The position numbers were made by a program, and so were the translations under genes. DNA of 64,000 nt, taken from Mixophyes australis (Eukaryota; Chordata; Amphibia; Anura; Limnodynastidae). Position 1 is the first letter of the stretch, and each line of letters opens with the position of its first letter. Shown piece after piece: positions 11,331-22,376 of this stretch. Below the pieces are notes generated by a model. That model did no database searches and was not told the origin of the DNA. It worked only from the letters and a program-made list of their open reading frames with translations. The stretch covers positions 44,607,824-44,671,823 of the forward strand of contig JAVHZZ010000009.1 of the NCBI GenBank assembly GCA_036250195.1, written 5' to 3'.

Positions 11331-12640
11331 GCCCAAATTATTAAAACTGATTGCTATTGATTTAATGTCTATGACTATTAGGTGTAAGAGAGGCCAAGAG
11401 GGTTCAGTCATTGCTAGATTTTTAATATTTCATGTACCTATCATCAGGGGCAGGCTCGGTCGGTTCCATAGTGGGCTACCTTGGACTGGGTCACTGGGCT
11501 ACCTGCATTTTTTTCCTTTAAAATGTTCGTAAAAGGCTGTTGAGTCGAGTCTTGCCCCCTGGAATACAAATTGACAGCCCTCCTCTGCCTATCATGAGTC
11601 AGAGCCCCAAAATTCCAGGATCCAGACAACCAGCAACTGGCCTTAAGACATGAGCAGGAGCAGGTAGTGAAAGCTGCAAGAATAGTTTGGAGAGAGCAGG
11701 CTAGTCTGTCTACTGTCCTGATGGTGATCTATCCTTATTTTGGGTGACTGTCCTACTCTGTTAGGGAGGTATGTCCCGATTCACACTGCTCTGCCCCAGT
11801 AAGGGATTGCTTTCAACAGTAGGGCACGCAGCATTGCCCATTTTTGGAGGGGATTGGAAAGGGTTAGAGAGCAGTCTAGCACTAGTAGAAAATATAATCA
11901 CTTCCCTTACATGGTGATCATGCCCATCTGGTAGAGTGCCATGGAAACCCCTGTCTAGAAATCCTGTGTGTGCCCTTGGGATGCGTAGATGAGCAAAGAC
12001 CGTATAAGTGCACTGCGTAAGCACAAAGCCTAAAATTAATTGCCCATATAAAGATGTACTGTGCCATGTAAGTTTTGACATAAATGCGCTTCTATAGTTT
12101 CATATCAGGCTATGGTTAATAATATCTATTTGCAAACTGTCTCTTTAAGCTGGAATACATATGACTCTATGAACTTGTGATTATTTTAACCCATTTTCCA
12201 TTGACTCTAATACTGGAACTTTCCTTATGGGTTCTGTGTTCTGGATTTGGATTGTGCTACACTTTTAACTTTAGATCTAAAACCGCTTTGGATGTTTGGA
12301 ACAGAAACTAGTTGGACACTGTCAAGCTTGTTCTTTTTGGTGCGGACCGTATTACACAATCTTGAATGCATGGAACTGTTTGTAAAAGTTTTTTTGATTT
12401 TTTTCCCATATCCATTTCACTTAGACCAGGGTTTATATTCATATTGTGTAAGGTAAAAAACATAATACTGCAGTTCTGATTTATATTGATCTTATTTGCA
12501 ATTGGACTGGATTTAATTGCATTTGTATACTCATTATAATACATGTTGTTTTCCTTATACTAGACTGTATAACAATGATAGATTGTTGGTTTCACTATGT
12601 AAACTGAATTATGATCTATATTTCTGCATATAATGTCTAT
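11331..12640. other. Intronic sequence without a recognised feature
   Basis: I see no gene. A GC-richer patch near 11445-11600 may be an old transposon remnant, but no paired ends were found. Confidence 0.4.
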
Positions 12641-12644
12641 CTGC

Positions 12645-13252
12645 TGTAACAAAACCGCACCCTTCTCCTGGCACTTTTGTCACCTTCTGTTGCAAGAATA
12701 CCCAATAGACATCAGCAACACAAAAACTTCTTTTATAAATCAAATATATTTGTTGTTCTCATGACAATAAATTGCACAACGTCCGTCAGGATGACACCAG
12801 CAAGCAAATACCTTTCGCCTGCACCTCCTGGTGACCCTAAACAGTAACTAGACACAGTACAGCTCCCTACTGACTGGCCAACTGGTTCAGCGTCAGTCAC
12901 CCCTAACAATAGCACAACTCAGGATTAAATACAGATGTCTCCTCTCACAGGCTTGGATGATTGACAGGCAACACTCCCACCTTGTCTTTAAAGGATGGCT
13001 CCTCAGGTGTTCTGTAATGCCTAATCAACACAGCCACCCCTATCAGCTCTGTGGATACAAACATGTTAAAGCATGCAAGTAAATTACTTTTTCCATTAAC
13101 TTTACCACATGTCTCTGACCTGTACATTACTGAACTTAAGCCCAGTGCTACACCTGTATATAACTTGGCCTGCAGCCTTTTACCTGCAGACAGTTAGCAC
13201 CATAGCTAATTCCACTATTAGAGGCCTGTGGAAAACCACTCCCATTGCCACA
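12645..13252 (+). mobile_element. Solo LTR, retroviral type (608 bp, 4-bp duplication)
   Basis: It starts TGTAACAAAACC and ends TTGCCACA, flanked by CTGC on both sides (12641-12644 and 13253-13256). Four-base duplications are usual for some retroviral integrases. The LTR at 25628 has the same terminal words and also a 4-bp duplication, so they appear related. No internal coding region remains. The orientation is inferred from that comparison. Confidence 0.65.
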
Positions 13253-13409
13253 CTGCCTATTTGGCAAACTTAATGTTTCATTTAATGTGGTGTTTGCCAT
13301 GACAGTATTTATATTTTCTTGCTTTTAGTCTACAATAAATATTATTATATCATCAGACCTATTTCAACAATTCCAGCTTAATATATACACATAATGCCAG
13401 GGACTGTTT

Positions 13410-13590
13410 TATCTCTGTACTTGCTTTACTTACTTTACTTGTGTATCAAACCATTGTCCTATAGATTGTAAGTTTGCAAGCAGGGCCCTCTTACCTCTCT
13501 GTCTGTATTACCCAGTATTGTTTTATTACTGTTCAATTGTAAAGCGCTACAGAATCTGCTGGCGCTATATAAATAAATGATGATGATGAT
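13410..13590 (+). mobile_element. L2 LINE 3' tail fragment
   Basis: The sequence shows ATTGTAAGTTTGCAAGCAGGG, then AAAGCGCTACAGAATCTGC, then GGCGCTATATAAATAAATGA followed by GATGAT repeats. This is the standard L2 3' UTR and tail of this genome. The coding part is truncated away. Confidence 0.8.
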
Positions 13591-13599
13591 GACTGGTTG

Positions 13600-13870
13600 T
13601 GAGGGGTGAAGCTGAGTGTGAAGTTGAGGATGAGACCAAGTCAGACCTGCATAGGGAACAAGGAGACTATGAAGTTGTCGACCGTGTGGGAGATGTGGGG
13701 AAGTGTAGTGCCATTAACAGGTAAAAAGATGATAAGCTTAGATTTGGAAGTTTGAGGAAGTGTTGGGTCATCCAGTTGGAGGTGTCAGACAGGCAATTGA
13801 AAATGCAGTATAGGAAAGAGGGTGAGGTGTCGGGGACGGAAGAAACAATCAATTTTGTCTTTAACTCTGT
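13600..13870 (-). pseudogene. L2 LINE ORF2 fragment, - strand
   Basis: The - frames read FLYCIFNCLSDTSNWM and HFLKL, followed by a frameshifted IIFLPVNGT-type stretch. This is the same segment as [20 protein letters not shown] in the L2 at 43173. It is short, frameshifted and non-functional. Confidence 0.65.
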
Positions 13871-13919
13871 GTACTGTTTACTCACCGTTTTGAAACACCA
13901 CTCCAAGACTAACTTAAAA

Positions 13920-14880
13920 AAAATTGCTTCGCTGTCTGCAAATACACTTTTGTGAGTTCACTATGGCTCCTCGTGTATCTGGTTTGTGAAAAAACCTTAT
14001 AAAGAGTTATTTAGGATTAGATATTCAGTGTAATTGTGCTGCAAGTCTAAGCGTCTCATAAACAGACATTTCCTGCAAATGCCATCACGTCATAAGATTT
14101 TTAAACCGCACAAAATAGCCTTACAAGTGGCAGAATTACTGTTAGAACAACAGTTGTTATTTGCCCAATGTAGGAGCAACAGGTAAGTCAAGGTACGCTA
14201 ATATAGACAAATAAAACAATGACTTTTAAAATGTTAAAATTTTAATTTAGAATTTAAAAAAGTTTCAAATAAAATATTTGACACTTATAAAAGGATTTGG
14301 AGGAAATACAGTTGATATTAGATATCGACTGAACAAAGTAGTGTGGGAGGCACTCCTATCCATAGGATTTGTAAATGTAAAATCAACTTTATTAGTTATT
14401 TGTTAAAAGGATTTAGACAAATGACCAAATAACAATCGGCGAATTAAAATTATAGATGTGAGAAAGATTGAAATAAAGTGTAAGAGAATATATATAAAAT
14501 TGACCCGTAGGGAAGGTCAGTTACCTCTATTAATTATCAATTCATATATTAGCTGGAAATAGCTGGTTACATAGGGGTTGGTCTGGTCTCAAATTGAGTA
14601 GTGGTTTCTAGGACCACTATTAATTAGTATATTCGGTCTCATCAGGGTATGAATTTATAGTATGTTTGGCTATCATTGTAGCTATCACAGGGTCATTATT
14701 CATCCCACATATATTAGGATACTATCATTGATACATAGATTTATGTTTTGGTATTTTATGCTCAAAGGGTGTAGTGTAAAATCTAATAAATGTAAAGTTT
14801 ATGTTGGGATATGTAAAGGACATGTCGTTTTCAAAGAGAAAATAGTTAAATTTTAGTTTGAAATGGCAATTGCAAAATAT
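13920..14880. other. AT-rich intronic sequence
   Basis: No gene was recognised. The right end runs into L1-like coding remnants. Confidence 0.4.
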
Positions 14881-15050
14881 AAAATATTTAGGGATCTTTC
14901 TTAATAAACATTATCATCAGTTGTATTAAGCAAACTAGTTATCTTTAAATGCTATTAATAATGATTTAGCTTCATGGAAAAACAAATTGATCTTATTGAT
15001 AGGATGTATTAACTCTATTAAGATGAATATTTTACAGATCAAAAACTTTC
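14880..15050 (+). pseudogene. L1/Tx1-like LINE RT fragment, + strand
   Basis: One + frame reads NDLASWKNKLILLIGCINSI then KMNIL, the well-known segment after the L1-type RT catalytic core (DL--W----LS--GRI--IKM-ILP). It is preceded by a KYLGI-like start with stops. It is too short and damaged to be functional. The - strand fragment immediately to the right is from an earlier part of an L1-like RT. Confidence 0.65.
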
Positions 15051-15053
15051 TCT

Positions 15054-15290
15054 TTATCCAGAGCTAAGATTATAGGAGTCTTGCTTTGTTGCTCTAAGTG
15101 AAATAAATGGATTGGTTGTCGTGAATCCGATTAAGTTTAAATAAGTGGCAAGTATTTTAGGGAAGATCTTTAGGTTTAGATCTCTGCTTAATAAGGAGAT
15201 GGATTCGTAGTCTCCACAAGAATTGTGATCTTTACCAGATTTGTACTTTATTTGCTTTAGTAGTAGCTGCATCAAAATGGGTGCATTCTA
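15054..15290 (-). pseudogene. L1/Tx1-like LINE RT fragment, - strand
   Basis: The - frame reads KSGKDHNSCGDYESISLLS then LKIFPKILATYLN, which matches the L1-type RT opening ([24 protein letters not shown]). It abuts the + strand fragment at 14880-15050 in opposite orientation. It holds no intact domain. Confidence 0.7.
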
Positions 15291-15619
15291 AAATAGCATT
15301 ACAAAGTGTTTTTGAAGACAGAATGTAAATTAATTTTTTATAAAAAAAAAGGGGTCTAGTTGCTAATGAAGGTTTATTGACTTAATGGTTTGCAATATTT
15401 CTTTAACTGTGATCAAATTAAAAGTAACAGAAAATTCAGTTGTGAAAATGTGGGGAGGCTAGTTGTTCTTAAATAACAATAAATTCTGGAAAGACGTCCT
15501 TAAACTCATTCATACATTAGGGATCTTTTTGGATTTAATATGACTAATGGAGCTTTTTTACCTTAGCTTATTGTCCAGAATCGAGTCCACTTTATCTGAT
15601 TAGTAATAATGTCATTGTT

Positions 15620-16155
15620 GGAGTTTTTTGAGGGCGTTGGTAGCTCATTTGGAAAGTAACATATTTAGTTGGCCATTTAGCTTGGTAATATCAGTTAATA
15701 AAGATGGGGAAGGTGAGGAGGGAGACAATGTCTTACAATATGTTGTGCATATACTTAATCGCATGGATTTAGTTGGTCAAGAGAGAATATATTTAATATG
15801 TGACAGGCACAAGAGCAGCTGTATAATCGCAATGCTTGTGCTCATGACTTTATGCCAGGTGATTATAACCCACAGAGGGGAGTAAACTGTTAGCTAAATG
15901 GCAAGGGCCCTTTCAAGTGATCCGTCAGGTAAGGGATGCCAATTGCGAAATACCTTAACCTGACATACGGTAGGGAAATAGATTTACCATATAAACTTCC
16001 TAAAAGCCTAGAAAGAGCATTAATCTTTATTCGTACACCCTTGTGAGGCTGACATTGGTCTTGGTCCTCAGGTAGCTCTAAGTCCCTAGTTGGTGCTTGA
16101 GAATCCCTGTGAACCAACATTAACTCAGGAGCAAAAAGGCTCCTTAAAAGTCCTT
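15620..16155 (+). pseudogene. Gypsy integrase C-terminal part (Gmr1-like order), left half of a split element
   Basis: Frame-shifting + strand pieces read WPFSLVISVNKDG, NVLQYVVHILNRM, AQEQLYNRNACAHDFMPGDY and SKLLAKWQGPFQVIRQV. This is the C-terminal half of a Gypsy integrase. RT of the same type resumes at 20330, beyond a 4.17-kb insertion. Integrase therefore lies upstream of RT, which is the reversed order known for Gmr1-like Gypsy elements, rather than the usual RT then integrase. Just before the break it reads LTQEQKGSLKVL, and just after it FLDVF, with TNLV-like and HDIVTPPE pieces following. That joins as expected for the linker before RT. Stops and frameshifts make it a relic. Confidence 0.7.
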
Positions 16156-16680
16156 GGGGTAAATGTATCAAGCTCCAAATTTTTCAGCGATTTCATTCCT
16201 CAAATCGCTATATGTATTAAGTATCGATTTTTTTGTCTGAACTTTAAACTCGCTGTTCATCTCTCATGATTTGGAATGCATTAAACTCAGCCGTGTTTAG
16301 CTGTAAATCGCCATTTGCAAACAAATAGTCGTTTGTGATTGGTTGAATGTTTTACTTTGAAAACTCATGTGATTTTGACCTCTCTAAAATATGCATGTTA
16401 AAAAAAATGCATGTGGTCCCCCTGTCCAGGCACTATTAACTCTAGTGCTGCCAGAATACTGTTGGTTGCGCGAAAATTGGGAAAAATTTGCAACCAGCAC
16501 TAGGCAAACCAGTTGGGGTGGGTGGCACTATAGTAGGGGGACACACGGCACTTATAGACTTAGGGGAATTCCCACTGTGTTAAGGGAAACCCCTTAGTCC
16601 GGCGGTTCCCAAACTGTGCGCCGCGGCTCCCAGGGGTGCCGCGGCGCTGTCACTGGGGTGCCGCAGGCCAAGCATTGAAA

Positions 16681-16857
16681 AAAAGAAAGAGCACAGAAAT
16701 TTACCAATCCGCCGGGCGCCGGGACCCAGCAGCCTCCTCTCTCCCGCAGCAGTCACTGAATATCGACGTCAGTAACAAGCTGCTGCGGGAGAGAGGAGGC
16801 TGCTGGGTCCCGGCGCCCGGCGGATTGGTAAGTTTCTGTGCTCTTTCTTTTTTTCTA
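16681..16857. repeat. Long near-perfect inverted repeat, about 73-bp arms
   Basis: The left arm (from AAGAAAGAGCACAG to TCTCCCGCAGCAG) is repeated in reverse complement (CTGCTGCGGGAGAG to CTGTGCTCTTTCTT) around a spacer of roughly 28 nt. I see about one mismatch in the paired arms. It is placed inside the hAT element, as in the smaller MITE at 6855. Confidence 0.88.
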
Positions 16858-16879
16858 TGGCTGGCGCGCGGCAGAGGAG

Positions 16880-17530
16880 TGAGAGGGAGCGTGACAGCGG
16901 GGAAAAGAGGGTGACAGCTGGGGCAGAGAGCGTGACAGCGGGGAAGAGAGGGTGACAGCGGGGAAGTGAGGGTGACAGCGGGGGCAGAGAGGGTGACAGC
17001 TGGGGCAGAGAGGGTGACAGCGGGGCAGAGAGGGTGACAGCTGGGGCAGAGAGGGTGACAGCGGGGAAAAGAGGGTGACAGCTGGGGCAGAGAGCGTGAC
17101 AGCGGGGAAGAGAGGGTGACAGCGGGGGCAGAGAGGGTGACAGCGGGGGGCAGAGAGGGTGACAGCTGGGGCAGAGAGGGTGACAGCAGGGGCAGAGAGG
17201 GTGACAGCGGGGGCAGAGAGGGTGACAGCTAGGGCAGAGAGGGTGACAGCGGGGGCAGAGAGGGTGACACCTGGGGCAGAGAGGGTGACACCTGGGGCAG
17301 AGAGGGTGACAGCTGGGGCAGAGAGGGTGACAGTGGGGCACAGGAGAGTGACAGCGGGGCACAGGAGAGTGACAGCGGGGCAGAGGAGAGTGACAGCGGG
17401 GCACAGGAGAGTGACAGCGGGGCACAGGAGAGTGACAGCAGGGCAGACAGTGGGGCAGAGGAGAGTGACAGCGGGGCAGAGGAGAGTGACAGCGGGGCAG
17501 AGGAGGTGGACACAGCGTGAGAGGGGCAGT
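16880..17530. repeat. G-rich minisatellite, units of about 17-21 bp
   Basis: Dozens of copies of GAGGGTGACAGCGGGGCAGA and variants occur, changing after about 17335 to GACAGCGGGGCACAGGAGAGT. Looser GACAGCGTGAGAGGGCAGAG repeats continue to about 17830. The open reading frames of 186-387 codons across it are periodic Val-Thr-Ala-Gly or Pro-Ser-Cys products and are not genes. Confidence 0.92.
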
Positions 17531-18104
17531 GGAGGGGGGGACAGCGTGACAGAGGGCAGAGGAGGGAACAGCGTGACAGAGGTCAGAGTCAGAGGAGGGG
17601 GACAGCATGAGAGGGCAGAGGAGGGGGACAGCGTGAGAGGGCAGAAGAGGGGGGACATCGTGAGAGAGGGCAGAGGAGGGGGACATCGTGAGAGAGAGCA
17701 GAGGAGGAGGACATCGTGAGAGAGGGCAGAGTAGGGGGCACAGGGTGTCAGGGCAGTGTGAGAGAGGGCAGTGTGTCTGGATGCAGAGGGGGCAGAGTGT
17801 CTGGATGCAGAGGGGGCAGTGTCTGGATGCAGAGGGAGCATTTTTGCATACAACTAAATAAGTATTTCTGTCCTGACCTAAATACTTATTATAATTTTTT
17901 GACCCAACTACTTCTAAAACAGGACTGCTCAATAATTATTTTGGAGGGGTGCCTTGAAAAAATTTGGAGACTCTAAGGGTGCCGCGAACTGAAAAAGTTT
18001 GGGAACCACTGCCTTAGTCTATAGCTTGTAGCTCTGTTTATTTAATTTGCGACAGGTTACTTGTATTAGATACAAGCAAAGTAATCAACATAAAGCATAT
18101 TCCT

Positions 18105-18310
18105 GCTGGTATTACAAATGGGAGTTATTTCTGACCCAAAGAAAGAGGACCTCAATCAAGATGGATGTACAAATGTACAAATGTCCTCCTGACCCAAAGA
18201 AAGAAGACTTCAAGCCTATTGGAATTACAAATATGGGGGTCTATGTGACCCAAAGAAAGAAGACTTCAAGCCTATTGGAACTACAAATATGAGGATCTAT
18301 GTGACCTGAA
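18105..18310. repeat. About 56-bp tandem repeat, three copies
   Basis: The unit GACCCAAAGAAAGAAGACTT, then CAAGCCTATTGGAATTACAA, then ATATGGGGGTCTATGT, repeats with drift at about 18140, 18190 and 18247. It lies between the hAT element and the TA-flanked element. Confidence 0.75.
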
Positions 18311-18430
18311 AAGCAGAAGATTTTTTTAAGCATGGACTTTTGGAATTACATATATGTGTGGACATGGGTTTCAAGCCATTTTTGGATTAAGTGCTGCTAA
18401 CAAGCAAAGAATACATCAGATTGTTGAGTA

Positions 18431-19378
18431 CCGTATTTTTCGCTCCATAAGACGCACTTTTTCCCCAAAAAAGTGGGGGGAAAAGTGTGTGCGTCTTATG
18501 GAGCGAATACTGCAAAATGGAGTACTAAAACTTCTCCACTTACCAGAACGGAACAGTTCTTCAGATACATTGTAGCTACCCGGACAGCTGAGAGGTGCGC
18601 ACCTCCCTACAAGTGGAGCTCCAGATGCTGAGACCGAAATACTGATGAGTGGACAACTGAACTGTAAGTATTTTGCTTAAGAAGGAGTGGCAATTGCGGT
18701 TCACAGCTGCACAGAGACACCCGAGGAAGCCGCGGAGCACACAGCGCTCACTCTCCACAGGCACACAGGGCTTCCATCCACTCACAGCCGCTTCAGGAAT
18801 TCCCACCTCCCACACCAACTACCCACTTCAAGCAACTATAGGCGCCAATCGGGACACTACATATCCAGGCACCAGCAGATTTCAACACAGAACCAGCTAC
18901 AAATCGCACTCTCTACAAAAAAAAGGTAATTGCAACTACACACAGAGGTAGCAGAAGAATCGGACGCTACACAGCCATCCTTGGCTAACATCAGATTTTG
19001 CAGTTACCAGTGACACCCTATTGCAATTGTCAAGAACTTATGCAATAATTGCCCACTTAACATATTGTCACTATATACCACCATTGCTATATTGCTATAT
19101 TGTTCTATTGCTATATTGTATTTTTCTACATTTATTCCATTATTTCTTTCATTATCCACTTAATACCCACAACAGCTATCTCATACCACATTTGAGTATT
19201 CTCCTCTGTACTTGAGCGCCTGTGGACCACTCCTTCTGTACTTTAACTAGGGGACTGGTTACCCCTGTCCACGTTGCAGCCCGTACAATCTTATCAGAAT
19301 ATTTTTTTTCCTGTTTTCCTTCTCTAAAAACTAGGTGCGTCTTATGGTCAGGTGCGTCTTATGGAGCGAAAAATACGG
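18431..19378. mobile_element. Inverted-repeat DNA transposon, CCGTATTTTTCGC ends, TA duplication
   Basis: The left end CCGTATTTTTCGCTCCATAA continues with GACGCAC, and the right end is the reverse complement of the same 27 bases. TA flanks both sides. Near each end the GACGCAC/GTGCGTC word is duplicated. No ORF is present. A TA target duplication suggests the Tc1/mariner superfamily, but the ends alone do not prove it. Confidence 0.7.
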
Positions 19379-20329
19379 TATATGAGATTTTATTATTTTT
19401 AATAAGTGGATTTGGTATTAAAGAGGGTGTTTTGTGTTTTTATTGGGGTTTTATTATTTTTATTAAAATGTTGTGGTTTTTACGAGGGTGTAGTACCTTA
19501 TTTAACATTTTTGCTTGTTGAACTACAGGTTGCATCAATGCATGGGTCTCAGGCCATGTTGGCACTTGTGGTTCTCCAAGTGCCAGCATGACCTGGCTGA
19601 CATGGGTATGCTGGCGCTTGTAGTTCTACAAGTATCAGCATGTTTGTTTTTTTCTCATACTATTGCCAATATTATCCTACACCAACCGCCCAGGGGTGTA
19701 GGAAGAGCCCTAGTGCTTTCAGCACTGGGTTGGTTATTCCCACAAGTTTTTTTTTGTGGACCACACTCCCTAGGGAATCCAGCCCAGCGCTGAATAGCCT
19801 GGGATTGGTTTATCATTATGGCAGGGAGACCCCTGCCACGTGGCCCCCTGCTTTAATGCCACATTATGCCCGCACACATTTTTCCAGATTTTCATTCAAC
19901 CAGCAGTAGGCTGAAAGCACTAGGGTTAATAATGCTTGAACAGAGGGACCCTACTTTTTTTTTTAAATCATCTATTTTTACCCAGGACCTGCATCTGTAT
20001 AGCCAGGGCAGTGTAAAATTGATGGGATTGACAATCTCGCCTATAGAAAGCAGCGTGTTGTATCTGCCGATTTTTATTTGAAATTCGGTCGGGTTTGCAA
20101 AAATGCATCTTCATACATTTGGAGATTTGTATGGCTGGAGTGGAGAAAAATTGGTACAGCGATTTGCTGCAAATTTCAAACAAGTGATTTTTTCAATAAA
20201 CTCATCTCCGGCAATATTACATAAATCGCCGGAGATAAGTTGTTTTTTTTAAAAAACCTGCAGGATTACATAAATCGCCCAAGAAAACCGCAGGATTTTC
20301 AAAATCGCAGCTTGATACATTTACCCCCT

Positions 20330-20958
20330 GGTGGCTTAGTTTCTAGATGTGTTCTTGGAAATGTGGAGGAGTAATTTAGTTTGACATGACATTGTAACTC
20401 CACCTGAGTAGTATTCCATCAAAGGTCATGTAGACCCCCTAGTGGAAAATGAGAACAGGTGTTAAAGGATGTACAAGACATGCTATGCTTAAGTGACACA
20501 GAAGAGCCCATTAGTGAATGGTGTAGCCCTGTTGTACTTGTCCCTAATTCCTACAGATTTAGCTGCTTTTGTGCAGATTTTAACAAAGTGATTGCAGCTT
20601 CAAAATTTGACTTGTACCCAATGCCACGGATGCATGAACTCCTCAATAAGCTTGAATCAGCCAAGTATATTTCTATCCTCAATAATCCAAGAGGTTATTT
20701 GTGGATCAAGCTAACCGAGGAGTCCAAGTGCAAAATAACAATTTCTTGGTTTGCATCAATTTGTGACTATGCTCTTCGTACTTCATCTATTTAGCATGAA
20801 AGTTATGCTGCCACTTATCTTGATGATGTTGTCATCTATAGTGAACACTGGAATGCACATCTTAATCTTCTTGGTGCTGTTCTTCAGCATTGCTCAGCAT
20901 TCTGGCAACCTTTAATTGATAAATCACAGTAAAACCAAAGAAGCAGTTACAGAGAAAC
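20330..20958 (+). pseudogene. Gypsy reverse transcriptase (Gmr1-like), right half of a split element
   Basis: The RT start reads EPISEWCSPVVLVP and FCADFNKVIAASKFDLYPMP, followed by HELLNKLESAKYISIL and, after a stop at 20794, SYAATYLDDVVIYS with the catalytic DD. Several sites are degraded: the polymerase first-Asp region reads ISILNNPRGY where LDLTKGY is usual. It is the continuation of the integrase piece ending at 16155. A solo LTR of another Gypsy interrupts it at 20959. Confidence 0.75.
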
Positions 20959-21707
20959 TGTTAGGGCTCACGCCCCAGGTATCAGCTCTTAGAACCGCTT
21001 CAGAGGTCTTCGACTATAGCAGCCACTTTGCCCGTAGAGCTAGATGTGCTCACAGGTACTTAGATGCCCCCAGGTCTAGTTCGTAGTAGGAGCTGATAAC
21101 CTGAGAACGTAGCGCAGGAGTTAACACAGAGGTGGAGTGAAGGTCCCGGCAAAGGTTTCAGGGTCACAGGCAATACAGCAGCGACAGAGTCCAGGCAAGA
21201 GGTCAAAAGGTCACAGGCAATTCGGCAGCGTCTAAATCCAAGCAAAGGGGTCAAGGTCACAGGCAAAACAGCAGCGTCTAGTTCCAGGCAAAAGGGTCAG
21301 GGTCACAAGCAAATCAACAGCGTCAGTATCCAGGCAAAGGTCGGCAACAGCAAAATAAATATCAGGAACAGCAATACAGCAGGGAAAGTATGCTAGGAAG
21401 CAGGGACTATAACCGGCAGGAAGGTTTGCCCCTTCCTGCCTTAAATACTAGTATGGACCAATGAACAACATTTGGCACAGCAGGGGTAATAAGCCAGCTG
21501 AAGCACAGTAACCTAATTTGTGCACGCGCCCGGCTGCCCTGAATGCCGGGACGCGGCGCTACAGAGAGAGAGTGCCCCGACCATTGCCTTGGCAACGGCA
21601 GGGACAAACCAGAAGTGAGGTCCCGGTCGTCATGATGGCGGCCAGGATACTGGGGCAGAGAGGAGAGCGAGTCACAGCGGTGCCCGGAGCCACCGTGGCT
21701 CTTGACA
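20959..21707 (-). mobile_element. Gypsy solo LTR, - strand, with GAAAC duplication (749 bp)
   Basis: The LTR is bounded by TG at 20959 and CA at 21707 and flanked by a perfect 5-bp duplication GAAAC (20954-20958 and 21708-21712). In the - orientation it begins TGTCAAGAGCC and has GTATTTAAGGCAGG as TATA region plus stem, as in the LTR at 250. So it is a relative inserted the other way round. It interrupts the Gmr1-like Gypsy RT. Internal direct repeats (AGGCAAAGG-type units) occur at 21140-21340. Confidence 0.88.
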
Positions 21708-21712
21708 GAAAC

Positions 21713-22376
21713 TACATTTTCACCCCAGCTTAATAAATAGGCACCTTAGTCCCATTACATTGCAATAGACTATCTGTAATCGGGAACTGAGCAGAGAAGA
21801 GCATAGTGTTTTTTATGTTCTCTATAAAAAAATAATCTGGATATGCTGGGACAGTGAAGTCAATCCATTTTAGCTGGAAAGAGATTATGAAAGAGATTCA
21901 GAAGACTCCTAGTGGAAGAGGTCTGCTGGGTAGCAGCACGTTCAAAACAGAACAACAAAATAAAGAAGGTTTTTGGTCCATATGTGACAGACAACCATTT
22001 ATTAATAAAGACACCCTCCTCAGCCATCTCTAGTCAACCTACTAGCTGAAAGTTATTATGGCATAACCTGTTTCTAAGGCTCAAAGTTTGGCTGTATAAA
22101 TATCTGTTTTGGTTGCTAGTGGTGTTTAAAGAGTTGAAGACATTCCCACAGGTATCTGCCAACATCCTCTCTGCTTCATCTACCCTTTCTTTGTAGCTCT
22201 CAACACAAGATCAGAATTCACTGTACCTAAATTTTCATTAAATGCTGTTGTGCAGTCAGAGATAGTCTAATGGACACCTATATAGCACCTGGTCCTGCCA
22301 TCTCTTGCTCCCTTATGACATTAATACATTGGAGGCCCATAAGGAATAGCTCAGTTCAACGCCACCTCTGAATTTA
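21713..22376. other. Unassigned sequence, possibly the remainder of the Gmr1-like Gypsy
   Basis: No domain was recognised. It lies between the solo LTR and the Tc1 copy. Confidence 0.35.

Larger units (their letters stand above)
16600..18011. mobile_element. hAT-type non-autonomous element with hairpin and GC-rich minisatellite (1412 bp)
   Basis: The ends are CGGCGGTTCCCAAAC (left) and, reverse-complemented, CAGTGGTTCCCAAAC (right), the CAGTGGTTCCCAAAC-type ends of many hAT elements. A perfect 8-bp duplication CCTTAGTC flanks it (16592-16599 and 18012-18019). It encodes no transposase. The long ORFs on both strands are by-products of its tandem repeat. Confidence 0.9.
16156..20327. mobile_element. 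4.17-kb non-coding element with GGGGTAAATGTATC inverted ends
   Basis: The left end is GGGGTAAATGTATCAAGC and the right end is its exact reverse complement (GCTTGATACATTTACCCC). The Gypsy coding sequence resumes across it, so it is one insertion event with later nested insertions. It contains a 1.4-kb hAT MITE (16600-18011) and a TA-flanked element (18431-19378). Removing these leaves about 1.8 kb without an ORF, which suggests a non-autonomous DNA transposon. Two short palindromic relatives lie at 27191 and 55844. The target duplication is unclear here (CCTTG left, CCTGG right). Confidence 0.7.

Noticed and set aside
16769..17932. Long ORFs (186-387 codons) on both strands
   Set aside because: They are periodic translations of the 17-21-bp minisatellite, with Cys-His-Pro or Val-Thr-Ala-Gly repeats in every frame and no domain.
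16156..20327. Autonomous transposon interpretation of the 4.17-kb element
   Set aside because: After removing its two nested elements no transposase-like frame remains.
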